A DNA stretch of 64,000 nt from Bin80 sp965220935. Its GTDB lineage: Bacteria; Bacteroidota; Rhodothermia; Rhodothermales; Bin80. Each line of letters opens with the position of its first letter. Position 1 is the first letter of the stretch. Of the stretch, positions 44,975 through 55,232 are shown piece by piece. The stretch lies in contig OZ244857.1 in the NCBI GenBank assembly GCA_965220935.1, forward strand, positions 558,001-622,000, written 5' to 3'. Below the pieces are notes generated by a model that was given only the letters and a program-made list of their open reading frames with translations, ran no database searches and had not been told where the DNA came from. The position numbers and the translations under genes are program-made.

Positions 44975-46456
44975 CTAATTTGCCCATACAGGAATCGTTC
45001 CGATTTCAATCCCGAAGATCCAGAGCATTAATGAGTAAGCACACGAGGTAATCAGGATCAGAAAAGCAAAGTTGAGGGTTAAGCCTGCACGGGCCATTTC
45101 AAAAACTGTAACGCGTTCACTCCCGTAGATGATTGCATTAGGCGGTGTTGCTACAGGTAGCATAAATGCACAACTTGCCCCCAATGCGGCAGGCAATGCC
45201 ATAAGGAGCGGATTTTCACCGACAGCGAGCGCTAATGCTGCTAATACGGGTAAAAAAGTTGCAGTTGTTGCTGCGTTACTGGTGATTTCAGTTAGAAAAA
45301 TGATGATCCCTGTTGCAAACAGGATAATAACAAAGGTTGGAAATTGCTGGAGTGGGCGTAGAGAATCACCTAGCCAATAGGCAAGCCCACTGCCAGATAC
45401 AGCACCAGCTAGACTGAGTCCACCTCCAATTAGGATTAATGCTCCCCAGGGAAGTTTCTTCACAGTTTCCCAATTTTGCACAAACTCACCTTGTTTAAGG
45501 TCAACCGGTAGAATAAATAATGATAGTCCTCCGATCATTGCTATACCCGCATCGGTTAATCCAGGAATGACCCCAATCAGTAAGGGACGAATGATCCATA
45601 GGAACGCGGTTCCAATAAACACAATTCCAACAATTTTTTCGCCGCGATTCATACGACCAAGTTTGGCTTGCTCTTCACTGATCAATTCTGAACTTCCAAT
45701 GAGTGCGCGTGCCTTAAATGAGTAAAGGACCCGTGTGATCAATAAATAGGCCAGCGGAATGCCGAACAATACAATTGGCCCTCCTACAGATAGCCATCTC
45801 ACGAATGTGATCGTGTAACCGTATTCACTTTCAAAAAAAGCGCTGATAAATGCATTTGGAATTGTTCCAATCAGCGTCCCCATGCCCCCAATATTTGCAG
45901 CATATGCAACACCCAGTAGCAGTGCAACAGAAAATTGGTGCTTAAATTGATCTACGGTATTTTGGGAATCCGCCAAGGCAATCACAGAAAGCGCCACAGG
46001 GAGCATCATGAGGGTTGTTGCGGTATTACTTACCCACATGCTTAGCCCAGCGGTTGCAATCATGAACCCTCCAATCAGGGCTCTCGGGCCTGTTCCTGCT
46101 CGCGAGATAATCCAGATGGCTATTCTACGGTGTAACCCCCATCGCATCATACCAAGCGCGATGATAAATCCACCCATGAACAAAAATATGATTGGGTGTG
46201 CGTAGGGAGCAGCAGTATCTTGCATACTACTGATGCCCATCACAGGAAATAATGCCAGTGGCAGTAGAGATGTTGCTGGAATGGGAATTGATTCACATAT
46301 CCACCATGTAGCCATGAGGAGGGCTATCCCCATGGTGTACCATGCAGGTGCCTCCAACCCACTAGGTGCTGGAAGAAATAGTACAATTAATAACCATAAC
46401 GGGCCCAGAAGCAGTCCAATATATTGCCTTAACCCGTAGGATGTTGATATCTTCAT
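44975..46456 (-). CDS. DASS (SLC13) family sodium-coupled anion transporter
   Basis: This 493-residue inner-membrane transporter of the divalent anion:Na+ symporter family has about 11-12 hydrophobic segments. Both SNT-type motifs are recognisable: MWVSNTATTLMMLPVALS in the first repeat and LTEITSNAATTATFLPVLAA in the second. Early segments include WWICESIPIPATSLLPLALF. The C-terminal MLPVATPPNAIIYGSERVT is highly typical. Known members carry C4-dicarboxylates, citrate or sulfate. The neighbouring KDG-kinase-like gene hints at a sugar-acid role, but a dicarboxylate is just as likely. Confidence 0.93.
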   Translation of the reverse strand: MKISTSYGLRQYIGLLLGPLWLLIVLFLPAPSGLEAPAWYTMGIALLMATWWICESIPIPATSLLPLALFPVMGISSMQDTAAPYAHPIIFLFMGGFIIALGMMRWGLHRRIAIWIISRAGTGPRALIGGFMIATAGLSMWVSNTATTLMMLPVALSVIALADSQNTVDQFKHQFSVALLLGVAYAANIGGMGTLIGTIPNAFISAFFESEYGYTITFVRWLSVGGPIVLFGIPLAYLLITRVLYSFKARALIGSSELISEEQAKLGRMNRGEKIVGIVFIGTAFLWIIRPLLIGVIPGLTDAGIAMIGGLSLFILPVDLKQGEFVQNWETVKKLPWGALILIGGGLSLAGAVSGSGLAYWLGDSLRPLQQFPTFVIILFATGIIIFLTEITSNAATTATFLPVLAALALAVGENPLLMALPAALGASCAFMLPVATPPNAIIYGSERVTVFEMARAGLTLNFAFLILITSCAYSLMLWIFGIEIGTIPVWAN

Positions 46457-46808
46457 GATTCAAGTACCAGTAGATCGTGCCCCATCGTGAGTGGGTATCC
46501 ATATCATATGATCTAATATCACTTCATGCAAAGATGTGTACGCTTCTATCGCTGAATATGCTATTCATTCCAAGATCTATCTGCAGGCCTTCATTAGGTC
46601 TCCTGTCCTGAATTCCAACGCAGTATATGTGTTGGAATTTAGAACAGCATAAACAACCTAATGCACGTTTGCAAACTGTAATTATTGTCCATCTATCTTA
46701 GGCTAGCGAGATCAAGAATTTATTTCTGAATATTTTATATGGCGAATCTTGGTCAATTGATTACATCTGTAGAAAATTGATATCACAACGCATGATGCAG
46801 ATCTGGAG
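46457..46808. other. Intergenic region between DASS and Type ISP genes
   Basis: This 352-base gap holds no recognised gene. An inverted repeat with 9-bp arms, AATTCCAAC (46611-46619) and GTTGGAATT (46631-46639), lies in the middle. It has no T-run on either strand but might end the Type ISP transcript. Confidence 0.4.
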
Positions 46809-49800
46809 TCAATCAGAAAAATCAATCTCCCGAAGTCCATCAACGATTGTGATGGTTTCCAGACTCACAGTAATCACCTTGGCAAGTAGCCTGAGCGGAT
46901 AGGCTGGATCCTTCATGGTTTCAATCGCAAACCGGTTGGCATCATTTACGATCTGGCTATCTTTATCCGTTTTCACACCTTGTCTTTCCATCACCCATGC
47001 AACGGCACTCTTACCATTGACCACATAGTCATAGGCTTCTTCGGGGATATTCTGAATCGTGATATAATCATTGTAGATAATTTGGGTTAGATTTTTATTG
47101 CGTCCAGTCCCAGGGTGCTTCATCTTCACGACCCGAAACCACTCCTCTGAGTTAACTTCATCGTTTGGCTCCCATCCCCCGCGTTCAAAGTCGATTGGGT
47201 ATTCTTTAGCGTCCTCATAGTCAACATGGAGGTCTCCAAGTTTTCGTCCTGCTTCGGCAAGTGCCCAGAACTGCTCAGAATTTTTGGGTAATGGGATTCG
47301 GGGGAGTTCTTTGCTGAGATTGGCCGCATATTTTTCCCGATAGGACGGGACATGAAGGACACCGTAGATATAGAAGAATAGATCATCATCCGAAAAAATG
47401 GAGGGGGCAATTTGTTTACTGAATGCACTCAAGGCAGTCTCCGAAATGGCGCTTTCACGTATGTAGCCGTAGCGGTCAGTTTGAAGATCTTTGTCTGTGA
47501 TTTCGCTGGCATAGAGCGATCCTTGATCCGTAGTGGGCTTTGCATATAGCCATCTTGGAAAACACTGGCCTGACGAGATTGTATGAAGATTTGGGATATA
47601 TTTTAGCATCAGAGAGGAAAAGTTGACTGTTTCTCCCCTTCCCGTCACGCAGATCACTTTATTCTCCGCCTCTTCATGCGGAAAGATCTGTGGCATTTGC
47701 AAGACACATTCATTCAACCGTCGGCTAAAATACATGTGGGTTTTTGTAAACGGACGATACTGGGCCATCGTCACACGCCCTTCATCCATGGATAACGCTT
47801 TGTTGTTGGCTAGATCATTTTTCAGAGCCCTTGTCCAACTAATCTTGGTTTTATCATTGTTCACAAAATTCGTGACCTCCCGTGCAGTCAATCTTCGCCC
47901 TTGCGTGTCATGTTCCAAGAGTCGTTGGCGTTCACTTTCATAAAATCGAATCATGGACTGAATATTCAGACGTAGAGCGGCTTCGGAAAAATTATAGCAC
48001 CATGCATCACGTCCAGTGGCAACCCCCAGCGAGTAATTCTTGAAGATAACTTCACTCAAAGAATTCTTTTTATCTCCCAGTGCCATGAATTTCTCAAATC
48101 CAGCATCCCGCTGATTGAGCCAGTCATGGTGAACATCGGGTTTGATTTTTATCCATTGACCGATGATGCCCGTTATACTTTTTAATTCATTGAGTTTCTG
48201 GAGCTTTTCGTTAGCACTCAGGTAATCCCCAATGTCGTAATATCTAATGTGGCAGGATTTCTGGGATGGGTGTTTGACAAGTAAGAGTACAGACGCTGCA
48301 GTTCTAACGCCAAACACATTTCCACCTTCTGTGCGTAACCGTTCTCCCTGAGTGCGCAGATTTCCCTTTAAGTTCAGAACATAAATTGAACTGAATTCAT
48401 CCTCCAAGCATTCCCGCATCCCATCCATCGCATTGCCATCCAGCCAACTGGAGTTGGTCACAAAGCCGATGACTCCACTTTTTTCAATTCGGTCGGATAC
48501 CCAACGGAGCGCTAAGATGTAGCTGTCATAGAGATTTCTCTTTAGACCCGCATTAGAATTGCTTGCATACGAATCTTCAACCCTTTGGTTAAGTATCGGA
48601 TAGGATTGATTCTGCGCCGCATCATTCTGGCTTTTTTGCCCGGCACTCCATGGAGGATTTCCAACGATCACACGGATCTGAGACGCTTTCTGCCGCTTGC
48701 GTTGCTCGGAATTATCAACCATGAGTTCGGCAATCTCGTCTTTTTTATCCTGCATCTCAAACGTATCGGTCAAAATGATCCCAGGAAAACGCTCGTACGC
48801 ATCTGTCCCTACCATTGCATGATAGGCATCTTCAATATTCACCGCCGCAATGTAATAGGCCAGAAGCATGATCTCATTGGCATGAATTTCAGAGCGATAC
48901 TTGCGTGGCAAAGCCTCCCGGTCAATCAAGCCATTTTGAATCATGCGGGTGATAAAGGTCCCCGTTCCTGTAAATGGATCCAACACCTGCACGCCTTCCG
49001 ATGACAGCGACTCTCCAAATTCGCTGCGCAATAGGTCGTCCACAGAGTGCAAGATAAAATCAACAATCTCAATGGGCGAGTACACAACCCCCAAACGAGA
49101 GGCTGTCTTCGGAAAGGCATTCCTGAAAAACTTGTCATACAGTTCTGTGATGACCTTCTGTCGAGCCCTCGGAGTATTGGCCGCCTTCGCCCTCCGAGCA
49201 ACGCTCGCATAGAACTTGTCCAAACTCTCTGCTTCTACTTCAATGTTTGCAGGCTTCAAGACATCCAGTACCAGTTGCATGCCTTTGCTGATCGGGTTCT
49301 GATCTACAAAGTCTGAATCTCCATGCAAGGCTTCAAACACTGGGCGCGTGACCATGTGCTGTGCAAGCATTTCAATGGCATCCCGCTTGGAGATCCCTTC
49401 ATTTAAGTCATCTTGAATCTCATCCAGAAACTCTTGAAAGACGTCCTGTGCCTCCTTGTGACGGTTCACATATCCTTCAATCCGAACAATATGCTTCTGT
49501 GCAATCTCAGCCACATCCACGGCCCACTCATCCCAGTATTTGTTCGTGCCACACTTTTCAGCAATCTTTGCACGAATCGCAGCAGGTAAATCTCCAAATT
49601 CAATGGCCATTTGCCCTCCACCTTCGCCCGATGGTGTAGGTGGATCAGGTCCAACGACGCCATCTCCAGAAGAACCCTCTGATCTCTTTTGCCAATCGGA
49701 GAGTGAAATAATCCCTAGATGCTTACTGGACTTGCCTTCTTCTAACAGGTTCAACATCGCTTCAAATCGCTCATCATGCGATCGGATGGCATTGAGGACT

Positions 49801-51683
49801 TGCCACACAACCCGAAACGTTCGATTGTTGTCTAATTCTTCGGTTGCATTTGCACCAGAGGGAATCACGACGGGTAAGATGACATACCCCATGGATTTAC
49901 CCACAGATCGGCGCATGACGCGGCCGACGGCTTGGACCACTTCAATCTGACTTTTACGTGGCTGCATAAACAGAATGGCATCCAAGGCGGGGACATCCAC
50001 GCCTTCGGATAAACACCGAACATTAGACAAGACATGGCAGACGCGGTCTTGGGGCGCAACAGAATCTAACCACTGCAACGCATCAGTACGCGCCAATGCG
50101 CCAAAGGTCCCATCTACATGTCTGGAGTCAATACCATACTCAATCAGTTCTTCGGCTTCGGTGGTTTGTGCCTGATGGTCTCTGTACTGCTGAATCACCT
50201 CATGAAAACGCTTGGCCAGTTGTTTGGAGTACTTAATACTCTGGCAATAGGCAATGGCCCGACGCATGGATAAGATATCTTCGCCAAATTCTTCCACATC
50301 TATTTTAGACAATGCACGCCAACATCCAATGTATTTTCCAGCCTCACTGAGGGTAAGTTCATATTTTTCCATCGTATCTCCAACCGCATGAATCACGCTT
50401 TCTTCTGGAACCGTCAGAATAACCACTTTATAGTCGGTGAGCAAACCTTGTTCTACGGCTTCGCCAAATCCAATCTCGTAAAGGACGGGTCCGTAAATGT
50501 CTTTGTTTTCCATGGAGCAAAGTGCAGCATTCACTTTTCTGGCTGTATTCCGGGCTGATTCGGCATACACCTTGGGCGTGGCGGTCATGTACAGACGACG
50601 ATGCGTGCGAACTTGCGCTTGATCATGGATCATCACAAAAGGACTGTCTGTTTCGGATTGTAGCCTTGCGCCTGCCGTGCGGTGGGCTTCATCACAAATC
50701 GTCAGGTCAAACTCAGGGAGACCATGCATGGATTGCGCCTTAGACACCACCGGCAACGAGTGGTAGGTTGCAAAGATCACTGTCAGTTGACGTTTAGAGC
50801 ATCGGCCAGCAGTCCGGGATAGAATAGATGCGTTGGTCGTTGCAGGGAAGGCCAGATCCAGAGCACTCATGTCAATGCGATCATCGTCAGATTTTCTTCG
50901 CCGGCCAACTTGTGCATCACTACACACGGCATAGAAGCGGAAATCAAGACGCGTATCGTTGGCCCATTCGCGTACGGTTTGAGACATCAGTGCCAGACTT
51001 GGGACCAGATACAAGACGCGACCCCCAAGTCCGATTAGATCTTCGGCAATACGCAGAGAGGTGTAGGTCTTACCAGTGCCACAGGCCATGATGAGCATTC
51101 CGCGTGATCCAGATTCACGTAACCCCTGAACTGTTTTATCGATGGCATCTATCTGATGGGGGCGGGGTGTCTTTGGTGATTGTGTGACAATCGTATGGGT
51201 CTGCACATAGTTGTCCCATTGGATTGAACTTTTTCGCAGTTCATGGAGGCCAATGCGAACAACCTCAGGCTCCTGATCTCTGAGGGTGTTTTCTAATTTA
51301 GGACTTAAGTCTTTGCCTGTTGCATCAATGATCAGGCGGCGGGCAAAGTGCTTTCGACTGGAGTCCGCCAAAAATGAGTCTATATCCGATTTTTGCAGCG
51401 TTTTACCCTTTGCATAGAACTTGCATTGGATCGCACACCACTGCTGAATTTCTCGTATTTTGGCAACGAGATCAATGCCAGTATCATCTATTGGAAGTCC
51501 CATCTCCTGGGCCCACTCGGCATAGGTCATGGGCGGCTCATACAACCCGCGCTGAACTGAATCATGCGTGAGAAAGACCTTACACAGCGCCTCAAAAGCT
51601 GATCCCTTGAGGCGCTCTTTGTTATAATCACCAGCGGCGGCCTGTTCTCGCCAGTGTTCAAGAATGGTGTCTAAATTAGACAT
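46809..51683 (-). CDS. Type ISP single-chain restriction-modification enzyme
   Basis: One 1624-residue protein combines restriction and modification, like LlaGI and LlaBIII (about 1570-1580 residues). Order: a Mrr-like nuclease at the N-terminus with TGIDLVAK (68-75) and QCK (86-88); a superfamily 2 translocase with Walker A ACGTGKT (200-206), DEAH (331-334), ATPKV and QAVGRVMRR; and a helical coupler. A gamma-class N6-adenine methyltransferase follows with motif I VLDPFTGTGTF (about 896-906) and motif IV NPPW (about 1006), then a target-recognition domain. The enzyme methylates one strand of an asymmetric site and, when the site is unmodified, translocates and cuts after head-on collision. 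All catalytic motifs are intact. It stands alone with no separate specificity subunit, as expected. Confidence 0.93.
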   Translation of the reverse strand: MSNLDTILEHWREQAAAGDYNKERLKGSAFEALCKVFLTHDSVQRGLYEPPMTYAEWAQEMGLPIDDTGIDLVAKIREIQQWCAIQCKFYAKGKTLQKSDIDSFLADSSRKHFARRLIIDATGKDLSPKLENTLRDQEPEVVRIGLHELRKSSIQWDNYVQTHTIVTQSPKTPRPHQIDAIDKTVQGLRESGSRGMLIMACGTGKTYTSLRIAEDLIGLGGRVLYLVPSLALMSQTVREWANDTRLDFRFYAVCSDAQVGRRRKSDDDRIDMSALDLAFPATTNASILSRTAGRCSKRQLTVIFATYHSLPVVSKAQSMHGLPEFDLTICDEAHRTAGARLQSETDSPFVMIHDQAQVRTHRRLYMTATPKVYAESARNTARKVNAALCSMENKDIYGPVLYEIGFGEAVEQGLLTDYKVVILTVPEESVIHAVGDTMEKYELTLSEAGKYIGCWRALSKIDVEEFGEDILSMRRAIAYCQSIKYSKQLAKRFHEVIQQYRDHQAQTTEAEELIEYGIDSRHVDGTFGALARTDALQWLDSVAPQDRVCHVLSNVRCLSEGVDVPALDAILFMQPRKSQIEVVQAVGRVMRRSVGKSMGYVILPVVIPSGANATEELDNNRTFRVVWQVLNAIRSHDERFEAMLNLLEEGKSSKHLGIISLSDWQKRSEGSSGDGVVGPDPPTPSGEGGGQMAIEFGDLPAAIRAKIAEKCGTNKYWDEWAVDVAEIAQKHIVRIEGYVNRHKEAQDVFQEFLDEIQDDLNEGISKRDAIEMLAQHMVTRPVFEALHGDSDFVDQNPISKGMQLVLDVLKPANIEVEAESLDKFYASVARRAKAANTPRARQKVITELYDKFFRNAFPKTASRLGVVYSPIEIVDFILHSVDDLLRSEFGESLSSEGVQVLDPFTGTGTFITRMIQNGLIDREALPRKYRSEIHANEIMLLAYYIAAVNIEDAYHAMVGTDAYERFPGIILTDTFEMQDKKDEIAELMVDNSEQRKRQKASQIRVIVGNPPWSAGQKSQNDAAQNQSYPILNQRVEDSYASNSNAGLKRNLYDSYILALRWVSDRIEKSGVIGFVTNSSWLDGNAMDGMRECLEDEFSSIYVLNLKGNLRTQGERLRTEGGNVFGVRTAASVLLLVKHPSQKSCHIRYYDIGDYLSANEKLQKLNELKSITGIIGQWIKIKPDVHHDWLNQRDAGFEKFMALGDKKNSLSEVIFKNYSLGVATGRDAWCYNFSEAALRLNIQSMIRFYESERQRLLEHDTQGRRLTAREVTNFVNNDKTKISWTRALKNDLANNKALSMDEGRVTMAQYRPFTKTHMYFSRRLNECVLQMPQIFPHEEAENKVICVTGRGETVNFSSLMLKYIPNLHTISSGQCFPRWLYAKPTTDQGSLYASEITDKDLQTDRYGYIRESAISETALSAFSKQIAPSIFSDDDLFFYIYGVLHVPSYREKYAANLSKELPRIPLPKNSEQFWALAEAGRKLGDLHVDYEDAKEYPIDFERGGWEPNDEVNSEEWFRVVKMKHPGTGRNKNLTQIIYNDYITIQNIPEEAYDYVVNGKSAVAWVMERQGVKTDKDSQIVNDANRFAIETMKDPAYPLRLLAKVITVSLETITIVDGLREIDFSD

Positions 51684-51839
51684 GAAGAATGATGCCCTTA
51701 AATATAGCGGGTAAAGGAGTAGACGCTTCTAGTCAAATACAAATATCGTTAATTTTGTGATACTGGCCAACAGTTGAAGTTGCTGATAACCTCACTTTTC
51801 ATGTATACTCGTACTAAATATAGATTCCGTCGGTCGGAC

Positions 51840-52045
51840 AATAAAGGACTGAACATACTCATTATGAAGGTTGAAGGGCAAAAAGAAATGAGGTTAAAAA
51901 TAGGCAAAAATAATGAAAGCACAATGCCCAAAAGAAAGGGTTTCAAAGTAGATAAAGTCCATATAAAATAACGTCTCCGCTTAAATTTCTGAAGTCAGGA
52001 ATCAGCAAAACTGAGAAAAAATTCACTACAATTTGCACGCTTGCG
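51840..52045 (+). mobile_element. Solo right end of an IS1634-like element
   Basis: From about 51860 the sequence parallels the right end of the IS at 14.2-14.35 kb. A Lys-rich tail (MRLKIGKNNESTMPKRKGFK) is followed by AAGTCCATATAAAATAA, TCAGGAATCAGCAAAACTGAG and TTCACTACAATTTGCACGCTTGCG. The last 13 bases (52033-52045) match the IS inverted repeat with two differences. No left end or transposase body is present. Confidence 0.65.
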
Positions 52046-52594
52046 TATTGCAGTAGATTTCATCATTCGTACACCTGAATAGAATGTGCATGTTATCAAT
52101 TCTCACCTCTCTGCCCCACGATGAGTGTTTACTTCAACAAATGCGTGTCCATGTATATTACACGAGATGGGCTGTATTTGTCAAAAAAATCGTTTTAACT
52201 TAATTGATCATGAATGATTGCAGTATGTTCAGATAAAATTTGTTTTTCAGATGTTCAAAACCTGAGGGGGTAAGTTCAGATGCTACACGAAACATCCACG
52301 CTCAGAAGTGATTACAGTTAATCTGGGGTGGATGTAATTTTCTTATATGCGCGACTTCCTTTGGGCAAGCATGTCGTATGATTGAGAGGGCCCTTAGATA
52401 GTTTACCAATAACCTATTCCTGATTATTGCCGAAATTCACATGAGACATCCATCAAATTATCTGCTACTTTGGTATGCCTATAAATTAAGACTGAATATG
52501 CACATGTCAATGTGAGCATGTGTATTTTCCTGTGAAAGTGAAGACATTTATAATGACTAAATAAATTGAGGTTTTAATTACATCCCTAAATCTA
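52046..52594. other. Non-coding region upstream of xylB
   Basis: In these 549 AT-rich bases no gene or repeat could be recognised. The xylB promoter should be near the right side. No sugar-responsive operator could be picked out by eye. Confidence 0.4.
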
Positions 52595-54085
52595 ATGCCC
52601 ACTAATTCATGCATTCTCGGTCTTGATGTATCAACCACAGCTTCTAAGGCAGTGTGTATTGATTCCACAGGTAAAATATTGGGTCAGACATCAAATGAAC
52701 ATCAGTTAAACAGCCCCTATCCTTTGTGGAGTGAGCAGAATCCTGATGATTGGTGGTCAACCATGAGGCAGAGTATTCGGACGATTATTGATTTACCATC
52801 TATTGACCCAAAGCAAATACAAGCAATCGGACTAACTGGGCAGATGCACGGTTTAGTTCTGATGGATTCTGATGATAGAGTTCTTCGACCAGCCATGCTA
52901 TGGAATGATGGGAGATCTGGCGCTCAATGTGAAGTGATTCGTGAATGCATTGGCCAAGAAAATCTAATCGCAACCACTGGTAATGATGCATTTACAGGAT
53001 TTACTCTACCCAAGTTATTGTGGGTGAGGGACCATGAACCGAGCTGTTATGGGCAAATTGCGAAAATTCTTCTTCCCAAAGATTATATCAGATGGAAACT
53101 CAGCGGTGACTATGCAACTGATCGTGCGGGCGCAGGTGGTACTCTACTACTGGATCTTTCTACTCGAACCTGGTCAAAGGATATTCTCAGAGCTCTAAAT
53201 ATTCCAGAGTGGTGGCTACCTTCAACCTTTGAAGGCGTTGAGTGTACTGGAAGAGTGAGTAAGGCCTGTGCATTGGAAACAGGTTTATTAGAAGGAACAA
53301 AAATTTATGCTGGGGGTGGTGATCAGTCAACCCAAGCGGTGGGGGTTGGAGCAGTTGATCCTGATACTTGGGCCATAACACTGGGAACGTCAGGGGTGGT
53401 TTTTGCCCCATCACGTGACCCAGTAACAGAGCCTATGGGGCGCGTACATGCATTCCCCCATGCTATTCCACATACATGGCATATGATGGGCGTGATGCTC
53501 AGTGCAGCTGGAAGTCTTCAATGGTATAAGGATACACTGACAAGCCATATTGATTATGATCAATTACTGGCTGAGGCGGCCGACATTGAAATAGGAAGTG
53601 AAGGTCTCTATTTTTCACCGTATCTCACAGGTGAGCGAACCCCACATGCAGATCCATTATTGAGGGGGAGTTTCATAGGTTTAACATCTCGACATACTCG
53701 TGGTCACTTGACCAGAGCGATATTGGAAGGCGTGAGCTATGGGTTGAAAGACAACCTTCAACTTCTTCGCCATATTGGACTTCCCGCCCCAAAACGAATA
53801 AGAATTTCAGGTGGTGGAATGCAAAGCAGGCTATGGTGTCAGATTATAGCAGATATCTTAGGATGTCCACTAGAAGTGGTTAAAGTTTCAGAAGGCGCAG
53901 CAGTCGGTGCAGCGTTATTGGCGGGTGTGGGGCAAGGAATCTGGAGTTCAATCAATCAGGCATGTGATACGGCAGTTGCCATTGAAGGCCAATCATATCC
54001 GGGGGAATCTACCGATGATTATCAATCTATATACGTAAAATTTAGCGACATCTATGATAGACTCAGAGGATTTTACGCCACATAG
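52595..54085 (+). CDS. xylB: Xylulokinase
   Basis: XylB phosphorylates D-xylulose to xylulose-5-phosphate in the cytoplasm. The 496 residues are normal for FGGY kinases. Visible are LGLDVSTTASKAVCIDSTG (phosphate-1), LWSEQNPDDWW, the substrate-site IGLTGQMHGLVLMDSDDRVL, AMLWNDGRSGAQC, GGGDQSTQAVGVGAV and ITLGTSGVVFAP (phosphate-2), and ISGGGMQSRLWCQIIADIL near the end. The M-H-G in the TGQMHG motif is characteristic of xylulokinases. Xylose isomerase and transport genes are not in the window. The gene is flanked by IS relics on both sides, 27 bases from one downstream. Confidence 0.95.
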   Translation: MPTNSCILGLDVSTTASKAVCIDSTGKILGQTSNEHQLNSPYPLWSEQNPDDWWSTMRQSIRTIIDLPSIDPKQIQAIGLTGQMHGLVLMDSDDRVLRPAMLWNDGRSGAQCEVIRECIGQENLIATTGNDAFTGFTLPKLLWVRDHEPSCYGQIAKILLPKDYIRWKLSGDYATDRAGAGGTLLLDLSTRTWSKDILRALNIPEWWLPSTFEGVECTGRVSKACALETGLLEGTKIYAGGGDQSTQAVGVGAVDPDTWAITLGTSGVVFAPSRDPVTEPMGRVHAFPHAIPHTWHMMGVMLSAAGSLQWYKDTLTSHIDYDQLLAEAADIEIGSEGLYFSPYLTGERTPHADPLLRGSFIGLTSRHTRGHLTRAILEGVSYGLKDNLQLLRHIGLPAPKRIRISGGGMQSRLWCQIIADILGCPLEVVKVSEGAAVGAALLAGVGQGIWSSINQACDTAVAIEGQSYPGESTDDYQSIYVKFSDIYDRLRGFYAT

Positions 54086-54111
54086 AGATCTATTGAATTA
54101 ACGGAAAAGTT

Positions 54112-54400
54112 TTATCGTGATTTTTGTGGATATAGGTCTAACCCGCGCAGAAGAAAAGAGTACAGTGCGGAAATTTTGAATCTTCTGTAGCCTCGTGTAA
54201 TGGTTTTGATCTCTTGAATTTTTTCATTTATGCATTCGTCCATGGCATTAGATTGCGGATGATAAAGCGCATTGCTCACACCGTTAAAATATTTTCTGAA
54301 CATCGTGACCATCGGATAACTTCTTTCATACCTATGCACTCCCAAAGTCCAGAGGTTGAATTTCCTAGGGCTTCTGCGTAGGATTGGCAATAAGACGACT
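54112..54400 (-). pseudogene. ISL3-family transposase, C-terminal relic
   Basis: The minus strand reads SNAMDECINEKIQEIKTITR then GYRRFK, and shifts frame to ARGLDLYPQKSR-like text. This matches the ISL3 end pattern SNAxxEGxNxKIxxIKxxxxGYRNFxNFR followed by GxLDLYPxK. It differs from the two ISL3 copies at 32-40 kb, so it belongs to another ISL3 element. Only the last 100 codons remain. Confidence 0.65.
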
Positions 54401-54429
54401 TTGACTTTCAAGCAGTTGCCTAGTAACAC

Positions 54430-54819
54430 TGACTTCTAGTTGGCCTCTTGGATCACTTTGAAGATCTCTCCCTGAGATTTTGTGCGATTGTCTTCGTTTT
54501 CTACATCGGAAAGCGAGTCCTTTCAATTGATGCACTTTCACTTCAGCCGACGAACCTAATTAGTATCCCTCCGAAAAACACCTCAACAGCGCTGAATCGC
54601 TACTCTGTTTGTATTTTACGCTTTGAATTTATTAATTATGAGATTGAAGATTTTGTGGCTTTATTGCGTTACTGTACTGAATACAATGATTTTCAACAGT
54701 ATCATCCCGCTGTTAGCCAGTCTTCAATAATCTTCGCGTCAAAAAAACTCTATCTTTAAGATCGTAAACCCATATAGAATAGATGTTTCATGATCCCTGC
54801 AATATTTTTCGGACAGGCA
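54430..54819. other. Intergenic region, no gene recognised
   Basis: These 390 bases lie between the ISL3 relic and the truncated secreted-protein copy. A plus-strand open frame at 54448-54759 has no recognisable features and is likely chance. Confidence 0.4.
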
Positions 54820-55150
54820 CTATATGGGTAGATATTCTCCTTTTTGCATGATGACGGACCGAGTTCGCTCATTTTCATTTTTGAGTGTTTGTACAAGTGT
54901 ATATTTTACGCCAGAAGTGCGCTGATCTTCGGAAAGTCTCATATAGTCATTCAAACCATCAAATGCAACTTTATAATCTTGACTGGTAAGCTTCTGAATT
55001 ATTTCCTCAGTCGTAGCAGATACGTACCTTTGGGCATGAACTGTCCATACTGAAATGAAACTCAGGAAAAAAGTAAAGAAGAGTTTTAATACATTTGGTA
55101 TAGTAATTTTTTTGTTCTCAATATGCAAATGACAATCGGGGTAAGCTCCT
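54820..55150 (-). pseudogene. Truncated duplicate of the secreted-protein gene and the M15 3' end
   Basis: This segment repeats about 310 bases of the adjacent locus. It carries the last codons of the M15 gene (YPDCHLHIENK) with the stop changed from TAA to AAA, then the signal peptide FTFFLSFISVWTVHA and EEIIQKLTSQDYKVAFDGLN of the secreted protein, and stops after about 78 residues. Because of a frame difference at its ATG (ATGTATTAA) it has no proper start. It is a dead partial tandem copy. Confidence 0.75.
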
Positions 55151-55232
55151 CATTTTGCATAATGGTTCAACTCTATCTTTGATTGGGGAAATGATTGGGA
55201 AACCTATGTCCTTAATGACCAAGATATAAGCA

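Noticed and set aside
54448..54759. 103-codon plus-strand ORF after the ISL3 relic
   Set aside because: Unusual composition, no start context and no family likeness; probably chance.
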